Below are positions 26,042-34,291 of a stretch of 64,000 nt of DNA, piece after piece. Below the pieces are notes generated by a model, which saw only the letters and a list, made by a program, of their open reading frames with translations, searched no databases and was not told the DNA's origin. This stretch comes from Pyrobaculum islandicum DSM 4184 (lineage in GTDB: Archaea > Thermoproteota > Thermoprotei > Thermoproteales > Thermoproteaceae). The stretch spans positions 1,762,403 through 1,826,402 of the forward strand of contig NC_008701.1 of assembly GCF_000015205.1 (NCBI RefSeq), in the 5' to 3' direction. The position numbers and the translations under genes are program-made. Within the stretch, counting starts at the first letter, position 1. Every line of letters starts with the position of its first letter.

Positions 26042-27229
26042 ATGTCCAAGAGAGGGAAGGAGGAAAATTTTGACATATATACACTTAAAAAAGCGAGTTT
26101 TGCCAACTGCATGATTTCCCAATGGAAGTTGATAACTATAACAGGCATAGGCTGGCTCTTCGACGCCATGGACGTCCTCCTCTTGTCGTACATACTAGTG
26201 GCGTCGGCGGCTGAGCTAGGGATGGGGGTCTGGGAGAGATCCGTGGTGGTACTAGCGAACAACCTCGGCATGTTAATCGGCGCAACTGCCTTTGGGAGAC
26301 TGTCAGACAGGCTTGGCAGAAGGGCCGTCTTCACAGCGACGCTCCTCCTCTACAGCCTTGCCACGGCTGCCACAGCCTTTGTAAAAACCGGATGGGAGCT
26401 TGCAGCTGTGCGTCTTATCGCCGGGCTGGGCCTAGGCGGCGAACTCCCCGTCGTCGCCTCCTACGTATCTGAGCTCTCGCCGCCAGACAGGAGGGGGAGA
26501 AACGTAGTTATTCTAGAGAGCTTCTGGTCTCTCGGCGCGTTGGCGGCAGCCGCCGTGGCGTACTTCCTCTTCCCCCGCCTCGGCTGGAGAACCGCCCTGC
26601 TCCTCCTCGGCCTCACCGCGTTATACGCCGCGGTGATAAGGGCAACGCTCCCCGAGCACAAACCCGCGGCCAAGGGGGCTGTCTCTATTGAGACGAGACG
26701 GCTCTACCCAGTGTGGTACATATGGCTAGTGCTGGCGTTTGGCTACTACGGCGTCTTCCTCTGGCTACCCACCATCCTCGTCAGAGAGAGGGGACTAGCC
26801 GAGGTGCAGACCTACCAGTTCATGTTAATTACGACAATTGCTCAGATCCCCGGTTACTTCACCGCCGCTTACCTCGTGGAAAAAATCGGGAGGAGACCCA
26901 CCGCAGCGATCTTCTTCCTCGGCTCCGCCGCATCGGCGGCCGCCCTCATATACAGCGTTAGCTTGCCCCAGCTTTACATCTCTGCCATCGCGCTGAACTT
27001 CTTCAACCTAGGCGCCTGGGGCGTGGTATACGCCTACACGCCCGAGCTTTTCCCAGAACACGTCAGAGGTTTTGCCACTGGGACCGCCGGCTCTGCCGCA
27101 CGGGTGGGGATGATCCTCGGCCCCTGGCTCTACCCGGCGGCCGGTCTCTACGCCCTAGTGGCAGTGCCTCTCCTCTGGCTCACCGTCCCCGCCGCCGTAT
27201 ATACCCTGCCGGAGACCAAGAGACGCTAG
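26042..27229 (+). CDS. MFS transporter
   Basis: A 395-residue twelve-helix major facilitator. The loop 2-3 motif GRLSDRLGRRAVF and the later ELFPEHVRGFATG match the sugar/metabolite-H+ symporter group. The start ATG 26042 shares an AT-rich promoter region with the divergent NAD kinase-like gene. Convergent with the second MFS gene, 4-base overlap. Substrate unknown; the neighbouring MFS is linked to TenA. Confidence 0.9.
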   Translation: MSKRGKEENFDIYTLKKASFANCMISQWKLITITGIGWLFDAMDVLLLSYILVASAAELGMGVWERSVVVLANNLGMLIGATAFGRLSDRLGRRAVFTATLLLYSLATAATAFVKTGWELAAVRLIAGLGLGGELPVVASYVSELSPPDRRGRNVVILESFWSLGALAAAAVAYFLFPRLGWRTALLLLGLTALYAAVIRATLPEHKPAAKGAVSIETRRLYPVWYIWLVLAFGYYGVFLWLPTILVRERGLAEVQTYQFMLITTIAQIPGYFTAAYLVEKIGRRPTAAIFFLGSAASAAALIYSVSLPQLYISAIALNFFNLGAWGVVYAYTPELFPEHVRGFATGTAGSAARVGMILGPWLYPAAGLYALVAVPLLWLTVPAAVYTLPETKRR

Positions 27230-28479
27230 GCCAGCTCCTCCAGCTCCCTCGCCGCGCTCTCAACGCCTCTTCTATGCCAGTAGCCCGCCGCGGCCGCCCC
27301 AGCCGCCCACAAGGCGACGAGAAGGGCGAAGAAGGCCTCCGCGCCTAGGACGCCCTCTGTGAAGACGGCGCCGGCGTTTATCAGCCAAGCCGCCGCAGTC
27401 ACCACTCCCACGGCTGTCGACCTAACGGCTGTGGGGAAAAGCTCGCTCTCTAACACGCTCACCGCCGCCCACGCCCACTCTGAGAAGACCAGGTTGACAA
27501 AGAGTACGGCGAAGTAGAGCGAGGCGGGGGCCCCGTGCACCGCGGCGAGCGCTGTCGCAGTTGCCAAACCGCCGAGGAAAGCTGCTAGGAAGGACGCCCG
27601 CCTAGATCTGTCTATCAGCGGGAGGAGTAGGAAAGCCCCGGCCGCCGCCCCCGCGTTGGCTACTGCGATGTTCACCGCCGCCGCGTCTGCGCCGTAGGCG
27701 AAGCCCGGGGCGTAGGGGAGGTAGTAAGCCGCGATGTTGTACGTCAGCAGCTGGGCGGTGAAGGCGGCCGCCAGGATGGCCACTCTCCCCCAGTAGCCCC
27801 TCAGCGAGGAAGACGCCGGCTGCGCCCTGGGGAGGGGAACTCCGTATCTCTCCGCCAGAGCCCTCGCATCGCCCTCCCTACCTCTTGCAAGTAGCCACCG
27901 GGGGGACTCGGGTATGTGGAGTCTCGCCAGAAAGACGATGGCGGCAAGCGCCACCGCGGTGAGGAAGGTGTAGAAGACGGCGGTCTTGGGATCCGTCGCC
28001 AGCGCCGTGTAGTAGAGGGAGGCCACGGCGATGGCCGCCGCCCCAATGTTCCAGAAGTTGGTAGAGAGCATCAGCGCGGCGCCCCTCCGCCTAGGCGGCG
28101 AAAACTCAGCGAGGGCGGCGTAGGCCGGCCCCACCTCGCCCCCCACGCCGAAGTTAATGACGGAGGTGGAGAGGAGGGCAGACGCGAGGTCGAGCCGGCC
28201 GGCCCAAAACGCCGCGGCAAACCACAAGGCGCCAGCCGTATATATGGTGAGGGAAATGACAAGGCCCAGCCGCCTTCCCACCGCGTCCCCCAGTCTCCCG
28301 AGGAGGAAGGCCCCCAGCATGAAGGCTAGGGAGTTAGCGGCGAATATTACGGGGGCGTGTTGCGCCAGATCTGTCAGATATATAGTGGTGGGGACTAGGC
28401 TGAAGAGCACCCCGTCTAGGAAAAAGCTGGCGGAGACTATCGAGAAGAGAGTCCAGTGCACCCTCTTCCACTCGGCCAT
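27226..28479 (-). CDS. MFS transporter, TenA-linked
   Basis: About 417 residues with twelve hydrophobic segments. Motif A appears as GRLGDAVGRRLGL and SELFPTAVRSTAVG closes the second half. The start ATG 28479 lies about 25 bases from TATA-like tataaaaatt; the in-frame start at 28572 would fall inside tenA. It is divergent from the two TenA-like genes and shares a palindromic AT block with them, so it may take up a thiamine breakdown product or pyrimidine. That is inference from position. Confidence 0.88.
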   Translation of the reverse strand: MAEWKRVHWTLFSIVSASFFLDGVLFSLVPTTIYLTDLAQHAPVIFAANSLAFMLGAFLLGRLGDAVGRRLGLVISLTIYTAGALWFAAAFWAGRLDLASALLSTSVINFGVGGEVGPAYAALAEFSPPRRRGAALMLSTNFWNIGAAAIAVASLYYTALATDPKTAVFYTFLTAVALAAIVFLARLHIPESPRWLLARGREGDARALAERYGVPLPRAQPASSSLRGYWGRVAILAAAFTAQLLTYNIAAYYLPYAPGFAYGADAAAVNIAVANAGAAAGAFLLLPLIDRSRRASFLAAFLGGLATATALAAVHGAPASLYFAVLFVNLVFSEWAWAAVSVLESELFPTAVRSTAVGVVTAAAWLINAGAVFTEGVLGAEAFFALLVALWAAGAAAAGYWHRRGVESAARELEELA

Positions 28480-28496
28480 AACTAATTGATCTTTTC

Positions 28497-28520
28497 CATA
28501 TAAAAAATTTTTATAGGCGG
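28497..28520. promoter_or_regulatory. shared divergent promoter (MFS / tenA)
   Basis: The AT block catataaaaaatttttatag is nearly symmetrical. Read on either strand it gives a TATA box about 25 bases before the MFS start at 28479 and the TenA start at 28535. Both genes would therefore fire from one region. Confidence 0.6.
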
Positions 28521-28534
28521 GAGATCTGACGTAT

Positions 28535-29173
28535 ATGGCAACGGAAAAACTCCGGGCCTGGGCAGACCCCATCTGGCAGGAGATCTTCCGCCACCCCTTC
28601 GTCGTAGAGGTTTACCGCGGCTCTCTCCCCATGGACAAGTTCAGATACTACCTACTACAGGACTACAACTACCTCGTCAACTTCACCAAGGCCCTCTCCC
28701 TAGCCGCCGCCAGAGCCCCCAGCGTGGAGCTTATGAAGACGGCGCTGGAGCTGGCCTACGGGACTGTCACGGGCGAGATGGCCAACTACGAGGCCCTCCT
28801 GAGGGAGGCCGGCCTCACGCTGAAAGACGCCGAGGGGGCCGAGCCCAACTTCGTAAACGTGAGCTACATGTCCTACCTCCTCTCCGTCTGCTCTCTGGAG
28901 GGCTTTTATCAGTGTATGGCGGCCCTCCTCCCCTGCTTCTGGAGCTATGCCGAGATAGCCCAGAGACACAGAGACGCGCTGGAGAGAAACCCGGTGCCGC
29001 TGTATAGGAGGTGGGCCTCGGTCTACCTAACGCCGGAGTACAACGCCCTTGTGGAGAAGCTACGCGCCCTGCTGGACAGCTCCGGCGCGCCGCCGGAGGC
29101 CCTCTGGCCCTACTTCAGACAGGCGTCGATATACGAGCTCAAGTTCTGGCAAGCCGCCTATGAGGGTCATTGA
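28535..29173 (+). CDS. tenA: TenA family protein (thiaminase II type)
   Basis: A 212-residue all-helical TenA protein. FRYYLLQDYNYL near residue 38 and ALLPCFWSYAEI near residue 130 match the active-site helices; the Cys of LPCFW is in the position of the catalytic Cys of TenA. TenA hydrolyses aminopyrimidines from degraded thiamine so the pyrimidine can be reused. It overlaps the next TenA-like gene by 14 bases, and lies divergent from an MFS transporter. Confidence 0.9.
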   Translation: MATEKLRAWADPIWQEIFRHPFVVEVYRGSLPMDKFRYYLLQDYNYLVNFTKALSLAAARAPSVELMKTALELAYGTVTGEMANYEALLREAGLTLKDAEGAEPNFVNVSYMSYLLSVCSLEGFYQCMAALLPCFWSYAEIAQRHRDALERNPVPLYRRWASVYLTPEYNALVEKLRALLDSSGAPPEALWPYFRQASIYELKFWQAAYEGH

Positions 29174-29750
29174 GACGCTGAGGCGGGAGCTCGAGTCTCT
29201 AAACAGGGAGATACTAGCCGCCGCCAAGCCGAGCCACGAGGCGCTGAGGCGTTTCGTCGCCAACCAACTCTACATAGTCCCCCACGACCTGAAGGCCCTC
29301 TCAGCCGCCATGGCCAAGGCCAGAGAACCAGACGAGTATAGACTAGTCAAGATGCTCATAGACGGCGACTGGGAAGCCCTAAAGGCCCTCTGGGATCTCG
29401 CCGCAGAGCTCGGCGTGGAGTTCTCCTGGGACCTGCTCGACCCCACCGCCGTGGCCTACACCCACTTCCTCTCCTGGCTGGCGCTAAACGGCACCATGGG
29501 AGACCTAGCCGTAGCCGCCGCCGTAAACCTCCCAGTCTGGGGCCAGAACTGCGCCGCCTTCGCCGCGTGGGCGAGGCGAAACGGCGTGAGAAACACCAGG
29601 TTCATGGACCTCTTCGCCGGCCCCTACACAGAGCTGGAGGAGCTAGCCGAGGGAGTGGCACAGCGCCACCTCGACTGGCCAAGATACCGCTTCATAGCAA
29701 AGGCGATCCAGAGATACGAACTAGACTTCTGGAGGGCGATAAGTTATTAA
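29160..29750 (+). CDS. TenA/PqqC-like second paralogue
   Basis: About 196 residues, all-helical, with weak similarity to TenA. The helix with WGQNCAAFAAWARRNG and the C-terminal WPRYRFIAKAIQRYELDFW echo the end of the upstream TenA (ASIYELKFWQAA). The LPCFW cysteine is not kept in that place. ATG 29160 overlaps the tenA stop, so it is co-translated. It may be a divergent TenA that forms a heteromer or acts on another amine; function not established. Confidence 0.72.
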   Translation: MRVIETLRRELESLNREILAAAKPSHEALRRFVANQLYIVPHDLKALSAAMAKAREPDEYRLVKMLIDGDWEALKALWDLAAELGVEFSWDLLDPTAVAYTHFLSWLALNGTMGDLAVAAAVNLPVWGQNCAAFAAWARRNGVRNTRFMDLFAGPYTELEELAEGVAQRHLDWPRYRFIAKAIQRYELDFWRAISY

Positions 29751-29771
29751 AAAAACAAAAAATGTATATAC

Positions 29772-30791
29772 GTGGTAGAAGAGGTTAGGAGGGTTTTGCT
29801 TGAGCATCCTGAGATTATTGCGGAGGCTCTTGAGGCTAGGCCTGAGGTTCTCTACAGGGCACTTGCCAAGCTTATGCCGTGGCAAAACCTAGCCACCAAA
29901 GAGGACGTGAGATCGCTGAGAGAGGAGATCCAGAGGATAGAGGAGAAGATGGCCACCAAAGATGACCTAAAACACTTGGCAACTAAAGACGACGTCAGTA
30001 GGCTTGAGGAGCGGCTTGAGGAGACGAGGAGAGAGATGGCTACGAAGGAGGAGGTTAAGGCTCTTGAGGCCAAAATGGCCACCAAGGAAGATCTAAAGGC
30101 CTTCGCCACTAAAGAGGATCTAAAGACTCTTGAGGCTAGAGTGGCGACGAAGGACGATCTAAAAGCTCTCGCCACGAGAGAGGAGCTGAGGGCTCTCGAG
30201 GAGAGGGTGGCCACCAGAGAAGACGTGAGAAGACTTGAGGAGCAACTGGGAGAGGTGAGAAAAGTCATGGCTACCAGGGACGATCTCAAGGCCTTTGCCA
30301 CAAAGGAGGACGTTAGGAGGCTTGGAGAGCAGTTGGAGGAGGTGAGAAAAGTTATGACTACGAAGGATGAACTTGTGGCGTTTGAAAAACGCCTCATGGC
30401 GTATGTCAACGCGCTGGGGGCTAGATGGGGGGTAGTTAGCGAGGATGTATATAGAGAGGGGGTGAGGGAGCTTCTGCGGGACGTGGGATACACGGTGGAG
30501 CGGTGGGTCTACTACGACGGAGAGGGCTACGTCTACGGCTACCCGGCGGAGGTGGAGCTAGACGTCGTGGCTAAAGACGGCAAAACAATAGCCGTAGAGC
30601 TCACAGCCGCCCTCAAGAGGGGAGACCTCCAGTACATCAAAAAGAAGGCCGAGCTCTACCAGCGGACAGCCGGCAGGCCGCTGGACAGAGTGATAGTGGT
30701 GACGCCGTTTATACACGACAGAAACCCAGACCTGGTCAGAGCCAAGGCAAAGGAGTACGGCATAGACATCGTAGCCCCCGGAGACCTCTAG
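29772..30791 (+). CDS. DUF3782 coiled-coil/PD-(D/E)XK-like protein, copy 1
   Basis: A 339-residue protein. Residues 1-30 form a small helical head. Residues 35-205 consist of repeats with cores such as ATKEDLKAL and ATKDDLKAL, forming a long coiled coil. The C-terminal 115 residues have EVELDVVAKDGKTIAVELTA, which fits a PD-(D/E)XK nuclease core with Thr in place of the usual Lys. The first 591 bases after the start are repeated exactly in inverted orientation in 30912-32018. No function is known for the family. Confidence 0.85.
   Translation: MVEEVRRVLLEHPEIIAEALEARPEVLYRALAKLMPWQNLATKEDVRSLREEIQRIEEKMATKDDLKHLATKDDVSRLEERLEETRREMATKEEVKALEAKMATKEDLKAFATKEDLKTLEARVATKDDLKALATREELRALEERVATREDVRRLEEQLGEVRKVMATRDDLKAFATKEDVRRLGEQLEEVRKVMTTKDELVAFEKRLMAYVNALGARWGVVSEDVYREGVRELLRDVGYTVERWVYYDGEGYVYGYPAEVELDVVAKDGKTIAVELTAALKRGDLQYIKKKAELYQRTAGRPLDRVIVVTPFIHDRNPDLVRAKAKEYGIDIVAPGDL
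29777..30367 (+). repeat. 591-bp inverted repeat, left arm
   Basis: Left arm of an inverted repeat that matches 31417-32007 on the other strand with equal length and no difference seen on direct reading. It covers the head and coiled coil of the DUF3782 gene and ends at cgaagga. The arms are separated by 1049 bases that contain the two unlike C-terminal halves. Confidence 0.9.
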
Positions 30792-30911
30792 CGGCTGTAG
30801 GCGAAGCGCAACTCAACGACTCCAGCCGGCGAGATGACTGAGCCGTCCACTAGAGGCCTTCGTTACCGCGCCGCCGCAGGTGTTCCCAAATTCCAGACTA
30901 TCTATCTGTTG

Positions 30912-32018
30912 CTACTCCTGGGGTGGGGTTGGGTAGACTACCTCCAGCCCTAGGTCTTTGGCCATGGCCTTTACCCGCTCGGGGTATCTGTCGTCTATGT
31001 AGGGGGTGACTATGTAGACGGCGGCTACCTTGGCCCCTCTGGCCCTCTCGTAGAGCTCCCTCTTCTTCACTATGGTGGGCAGGTCGCTCCGCTTCAGCGA
31101 GGACGTGATCTCGACGATTATCAGCCTCCCGTCTCTGACCACCACGTCGTAGTCCACCTCGGAGGGGGTGCCGTATACGTAGCCCTCCCTGTCGTAGAGG
31201 ATCTCCTTAGACACGGACCACCCGGCCTCCCTCAACATAGCCCTCATGCCCTCCCTAAACGCCTCCTCGCTGATTACCCCCCACCTGGCCCCCAGCGCGT
31301 CCAACTTCCTCTCCAGCCTGTTGATAGCCCTCCACAGCTCCTCCACGTCCCTCTTTGTGGCCATCCTCTCCTCAAGCGCCTTGAGCTCCTCCTTAGTGGC
31401 GAGGCCCTTAAGATCCTCCTTCGTAGTCATAACTTTTCTCACCTCCTCCAACTGCTCTCCAAGCCTCCTAACGTCCTCCTTTGTGGCAAAGGCCTTGAGA
31501 TCGTCCCTGGTAGCCATGACTTTTCTCACCTCTCCCAGTTGCTCCTCAAGTCTTCTCACGTCTTCTCTGGTGGCCACCCTCTCCTCGAGAGCCCTCAGCT
31601 CCTCTCTCGTGGCGAGAGCTTTTAGATCGTCCTTCGTCGCCACTCTAGCCTCAAGAGTCTTTAGATCCTCTTTAGTGGCGAAGGCCTTTAGATCTTCCTT
31701 GGTGGCCATTTTGGCCTCAAGAGCCTTAACCTCCTCCTTCGTAGCCATCTCTCTCCTCGTCTCCTCAAGCCGCTCCTCAAGCCTACTGACGTCGTCTTTA
31801 GTTGCCAAGTGTTTTAGGTCATCTTTGGTGGCCATCTTCTCCTCTATCCTCTGGATCTCCTCTCTCAGCGATCTCACGTCCTCTTTGGTGGCTAGGTTTT
31901 GCCACGGCATAAGCTTGGCAAGTGCCCTGTAGAGAACCTCAGGCCTAGCCTCAAGAGCCTCCGCAATAATCTCAGGATGCTCAAGCAAAACCCTCCTAAC
32001 CTCTTCTGCAATACTCAC
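30912..32018 (-). CDS. DUF3782 coiled-coil/PD-(D/E)XK-like protein, copy 2
   Basis: A 368-residue protein with the same N-terminal 197 residues as the facing copy. After VMTTK it carries about three more coiled-coil units and then a different nuclease-like end with EVDYDVVVRDGRLIIVEITS, again with Thr at the Lys position. GTG 32018 is the start. It faces the copy at 29772-30791 tail to tail. A decayed IS605-type element lies directly upstream. Confidence 0.85.
   Translation of the reverse strand: MSIAEEVRRVLLEHPEIIAEALEARPEVLYRALAKLMPWQNLATKEDVRSLREEIQRIEEKMATKDDLKHLATKDDVSRLEERLEETRREMATKEEVKALEAKMATKEDLKAFATKEDLKTLEARVATKDDLKALATREELRALEERVATREDVRRLEEQLGEVRKVMATRDDLKAFATKEDVRRLGEQLEEVRKVMTTKEDLKGLATKEELKALEERMATKRDVEELWRAINRLERKLDALGARWGVISEEAFREGMRAMLREAGWSVSKEILYDREGYVYGTPSEVDYDVVVRDGRLIIVEITSSLKRSDLPTIVKKRELYERARGAKVAAVYIVTPYIDDRYPERVKAMAKDLGLEVVYPTPPQE
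31417..32007 (-). repeat. 591-bp inverted repeat, right arm
   Basis: Right arm of the inverted repeat described for 29777-30367. Exact identity over nearly 600 bases of protein-coding sequence, including third codon positions, indicates a recent duplication or ongoing gene conversion. Confidence 0.9.
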
Positions 32019-32063
32019 ATTATATCTTTACAATGTCTTATAAAAAACTGACGGCCCTCGACT

Positions 32064-32593
32064 GTGGCCGATAGGCGGGTAATCGCTTCGGCTTTAACTC
32101 CCGCCGCGTCCTCCGTTATCGTCCTCAAGGACTTCGGCATGAGGATACGCCGGGGTGATAAAGTGGAGTGGGAAGCAGGGGAGGCTGGAGATCGTCTACA
32201 AGTGCGGCAGTTTCGGAAGTCTACGTTGGATATCCAGAGGACATAGCCCACGATCAACAGAGCGAGTACGTAGTCGGCGTCTGGGGGTACAGAAGGCTTG
32301 TGCAGAGGCTGGCCGAAGTATTGGCAGAGTACGGGATAAGGCTGTACGCCGCCGACGAGCGCAATACGTCTAAGACGTGCTCTGTCTGCGGCGAGGTGCA
32401 CGAAGACGGCAGAGTGTATAGAGGGCTGTATGTCTGCAAGAAGTTCAACATCGTGCTAAACGCCGTGGGAAACATAGCCGCGAAGCTCGGCCACAAGACG
32501 CCGACGCCGAGGAAGATAGAAACATATTGTCCGACGTCAAACGGATTAACCCCGGGCAACGGCCGAGACCCCCACAGTGTGGACCCCGCATGA
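32064..32593 (+). pseudogene. decayed IS605-type tnpB remnant
   Basis: Pieces of a TnpB protein in more than one frame. KQGRLEIVY near 32180 matches the middle of TnpB. After an internal deletion that removes RuvC-I and RuvC-II, frame 32168-32593 runs through VYVGYPEDIA, a WGYRRLVQRLAEV helix, the TSKTCSVCGEVH half zinc finger and LNAVGNIA. The second Cys pair of the finger and the RuvC-III Asp are lost, so it cannot be active. Left boundary was not found. Confidence 0.8.
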
Positions 32594-32790
32594 GCGGGAA
32601 GTGGTTACTGTGAATACAGGCAGAAGACTTAAATACGTGTGTACACCCCCTTAGGGGCTCTGCCCTGAAGACGCCCGCGGAGGGCCGCGCGCCGCCCGGC
32701 CCCACGCCCGATGACCCCACGCCGGAGGCATCATGGATGCCCATGAAGGCGTGGGCAAGGAGAAACCCCGCCCTTTAAGGCGGGGAGCGC
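32594..32790 (+). mobile_element. IS605-type right end with omega-RNA-like hairpins
   Basis: The 200 bases after the tnpB remnant are rich in hairpins and end with GAAACCCCGCCCTTTAAGGC then GGGGAG, the typical terminal hairpin of archaeal IS605 elements. In working elements this region is the scaffold of the omega RNA and the guide begins just after it. Here the bases just after are those of the second structured element copy. The element looks inactive because its tnpB is decayed. Confidence 0.65.
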
Positions 32791-32794
32791 GGTT

Positions 32795-32993
32795 ATCACA
32801 TTTTTAACCTCGTAACTACTTCTCACTCATGAACGGCATCTACTTGGCCCCGGGGCGGTTGACGGGGGCGCCAAACTGTTGTAAAAACAAGCGACTCGCG
32901 GCCGTCCCCCGGGTGACCCGCCCCCTCGCCCCGGTGCACCCGGGGCGGGCCCTTAAGTCCCCCAGGGAGGGGCCAAGAGAAAGATAGGGGGAC
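32795..32993 (-). repeat. dispersed GC-rich structured element, copy 2
   Basis: Inverted copy of the element at 3462-3651, 199 bases, with the same order of blocks from GTCCCCCTA to TTACGAGGTTAAAAATGTGAT. In copy 1 the end is the start codon of the TOPRIM-like gene; here the end runs straight into the IS605 right end at 32790. At its other end the retropepsin-like gene starts on the opposite strand. The insertion seems to have removed or replaced whatever gene followed this copy. Confidence 0.75.
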
Positions 32994-32995
32994 AT

Positions 32996-33301
32996 GTGAA
33001 GGTTCGGGTTAAGATTTTCAACCCGGTCGAGCCTGGCACTTCTCTAGAGGTAGAGGCTCTGGTTGATACGGGAGCTATCTACAACGTGGTGGGGAGGGAT
33101 TTGCTTGAGCGTCTTGGGGTGAAGCCGCTTGAGAAGACGAGGTTTAGAGTTTTCGGCGGCGTTGTGGAGAGGGAGGTGGGTGTGGAGCTGATAGGGAGGA
33201 GGAGGACGGCGGTGGTGGTCTTCGGCGAGACGGGGGATCCTGTGGTGTTGGGCGTGACGGCTCTTGAGGCCTTGGGGTTGACGTCGTTAGGGGGGTTCTG
33301 A
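32996..33301 (+). CDS. retropepsin-like aspartyl protease domain protein
   Basis: A 101-residue protein with EALVDTGAIYNVVGRDLLERLGV, the D-T-G motif and following strand of single-domain retroviral-type aspartyl proteases. VLGVTALEALGL matches the C-terminal part. It would act as a dimer. Gene starts with GTG directly beside the structured element. Its 3' end overlaps the minus-strand gene by 15 bases. No proven substrate for archaeal members. Confidence 0.75.
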   Translation: MKVRVKIFNPVEPGTSLEVEALVDTGAIYNVVGRDLLERLGVKPLEKTRFRVFGGVVEREVGVELIGRRRTAVVVFGETGDPVVLGVTALEALGLTSLGGF

Positions 33302-34291
33302 GGGAGGCTGAGCTGTTGTTGTTCTAAGGTAGAGGCGGCGTGGCTTTATCTCTACGCCGTAGATCTCCAGCTTGGGCTTGAGCCTGGGTATCTCTATGTC
33401 GAATTTGGCGAGGGCCACCACCCTCTTCCCCCTGTATTTCGCCAGCATCTTGTGGCCCACAGCCTCTACCGTGGGGGCCACCACCTCTCCGCCGTCTACA
33501 TATACGCCAAATTCCTCGTCTAGCTCGGCCGCGTCTATGCGCTCCACTTGGAAAATTGCCTTCTTCGCGGCTTCTCTGTAGGTGGGGTTGAGCCTCCGGC
33601 CGTCGAAGACGCCAGGGAGTAGAGCAACATCGCCTATGAACTCGTCGTAGGGCACCACAGGCGTGTCTTTAAAGACGGCGGATCTGAAGTAGGCGTAGCC
33701 CCTGGGGTTCCAGAAAAGCCTCTCCACAAAGCTCTTGACGTAGGCGTAGGCCTCCCCGCCTAGCTCCTCCTTAACCGCGGCGGAGATCCGCTGGAAGACG
33801 GTGCTGTACCATCTGGGGGAGCAGTAGAAGTGTCTCGAGAGGGTTGGGTCGTACTTCCTGTAGACGAGGCCGGCGGCCCTCAGTTGCTCTGGCCGGCCCT
33901 GAGCCATCGCCAGGTAGGCCTCAAGCTCCTCGGCCTCCATACAGCGGCTGTAGGGCCCCTCCTCCGTCTCCCAGTAGAGGTGTTTAATGTAGAGCAACGC
34001 GGGGCCCCACAGCTCCTCCCTCCCGATTACGGCCTGGGAGATCCACTGGTGGAGACCGTTGAGGAACTGCTGGTCTTGGCCTAACTGGCTTAGAACCTCG
34101 GCCAACAGCTCCCGCTCCAACCGCTCTACGGCTTGCCTCACGTAGCTCCCCAACTCTCGCGGTAGGCCCATGGCCTCTGCCTCCTCAGCTGCGTCGCCTC
34201 CCTCGAACTCCACCAAGACGAGATAGGCCAGCGGCGGGAAGTAGCGGAGGAGGTTCCTCACTCCCGTCTCTTTAATGTGAAATGGAAGCAT
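33287..34291 (-). CDS. unknown protein, 334 residues
   Basis: No family recognised. Soluble and mostly helical, with W/Y-rich stretches such as LHQWISQAVIG and YIKHLYWETEEG, and a beta-rich end (AKFDIEIPRLKPKLEIYGVEIKPRRLYL). No nucleotide, metal or membrane motif. It overlaps the upstream minus-strand gene by 20 bases, so the two are co-transcribed. It lies next to the accessory patch with IS remnant and DUF3782 genes. Confidence 0.65.
   Translation of the reverse strand: MLPFHIKETGVRNLLRYFPPLAYLVLVEFEGGDAAEEAEAMGLPRELGSYVRQAVERLERELLAEVLSQLGQDQQFLNGLHQWISQAVIGREELWGPALLYIKHLYWETEEGPYSRCMEAEELEAYLAMAQGRPEQLRAAGLVYRKYDPTLSRHFYCSPRWYSTVFQRISAAVKEELGGEAYAYVKSFVERLFWNPRGYAYFRSAVFKDTPVVPYDEFIGDVALLPGVFDGRRLNPTYREAAKKAIFQVERIDAAELDEEFGVYVDGGEVVAPTVEAVGHKMLAKYRGKRVVALAKFDIEIPRLKPKLEIYGVEIKPRRLYLRTTTAQPPSEPP

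Noticed and set aside
29852..30493. Long open frame antisense to the first DUF3782 gene, and its twin antisense to the second (31246-31932)
   Set aside because: The Ser/Leu-rich translation is the complement of repeated coiled-coil codons; no start context or family supports it.
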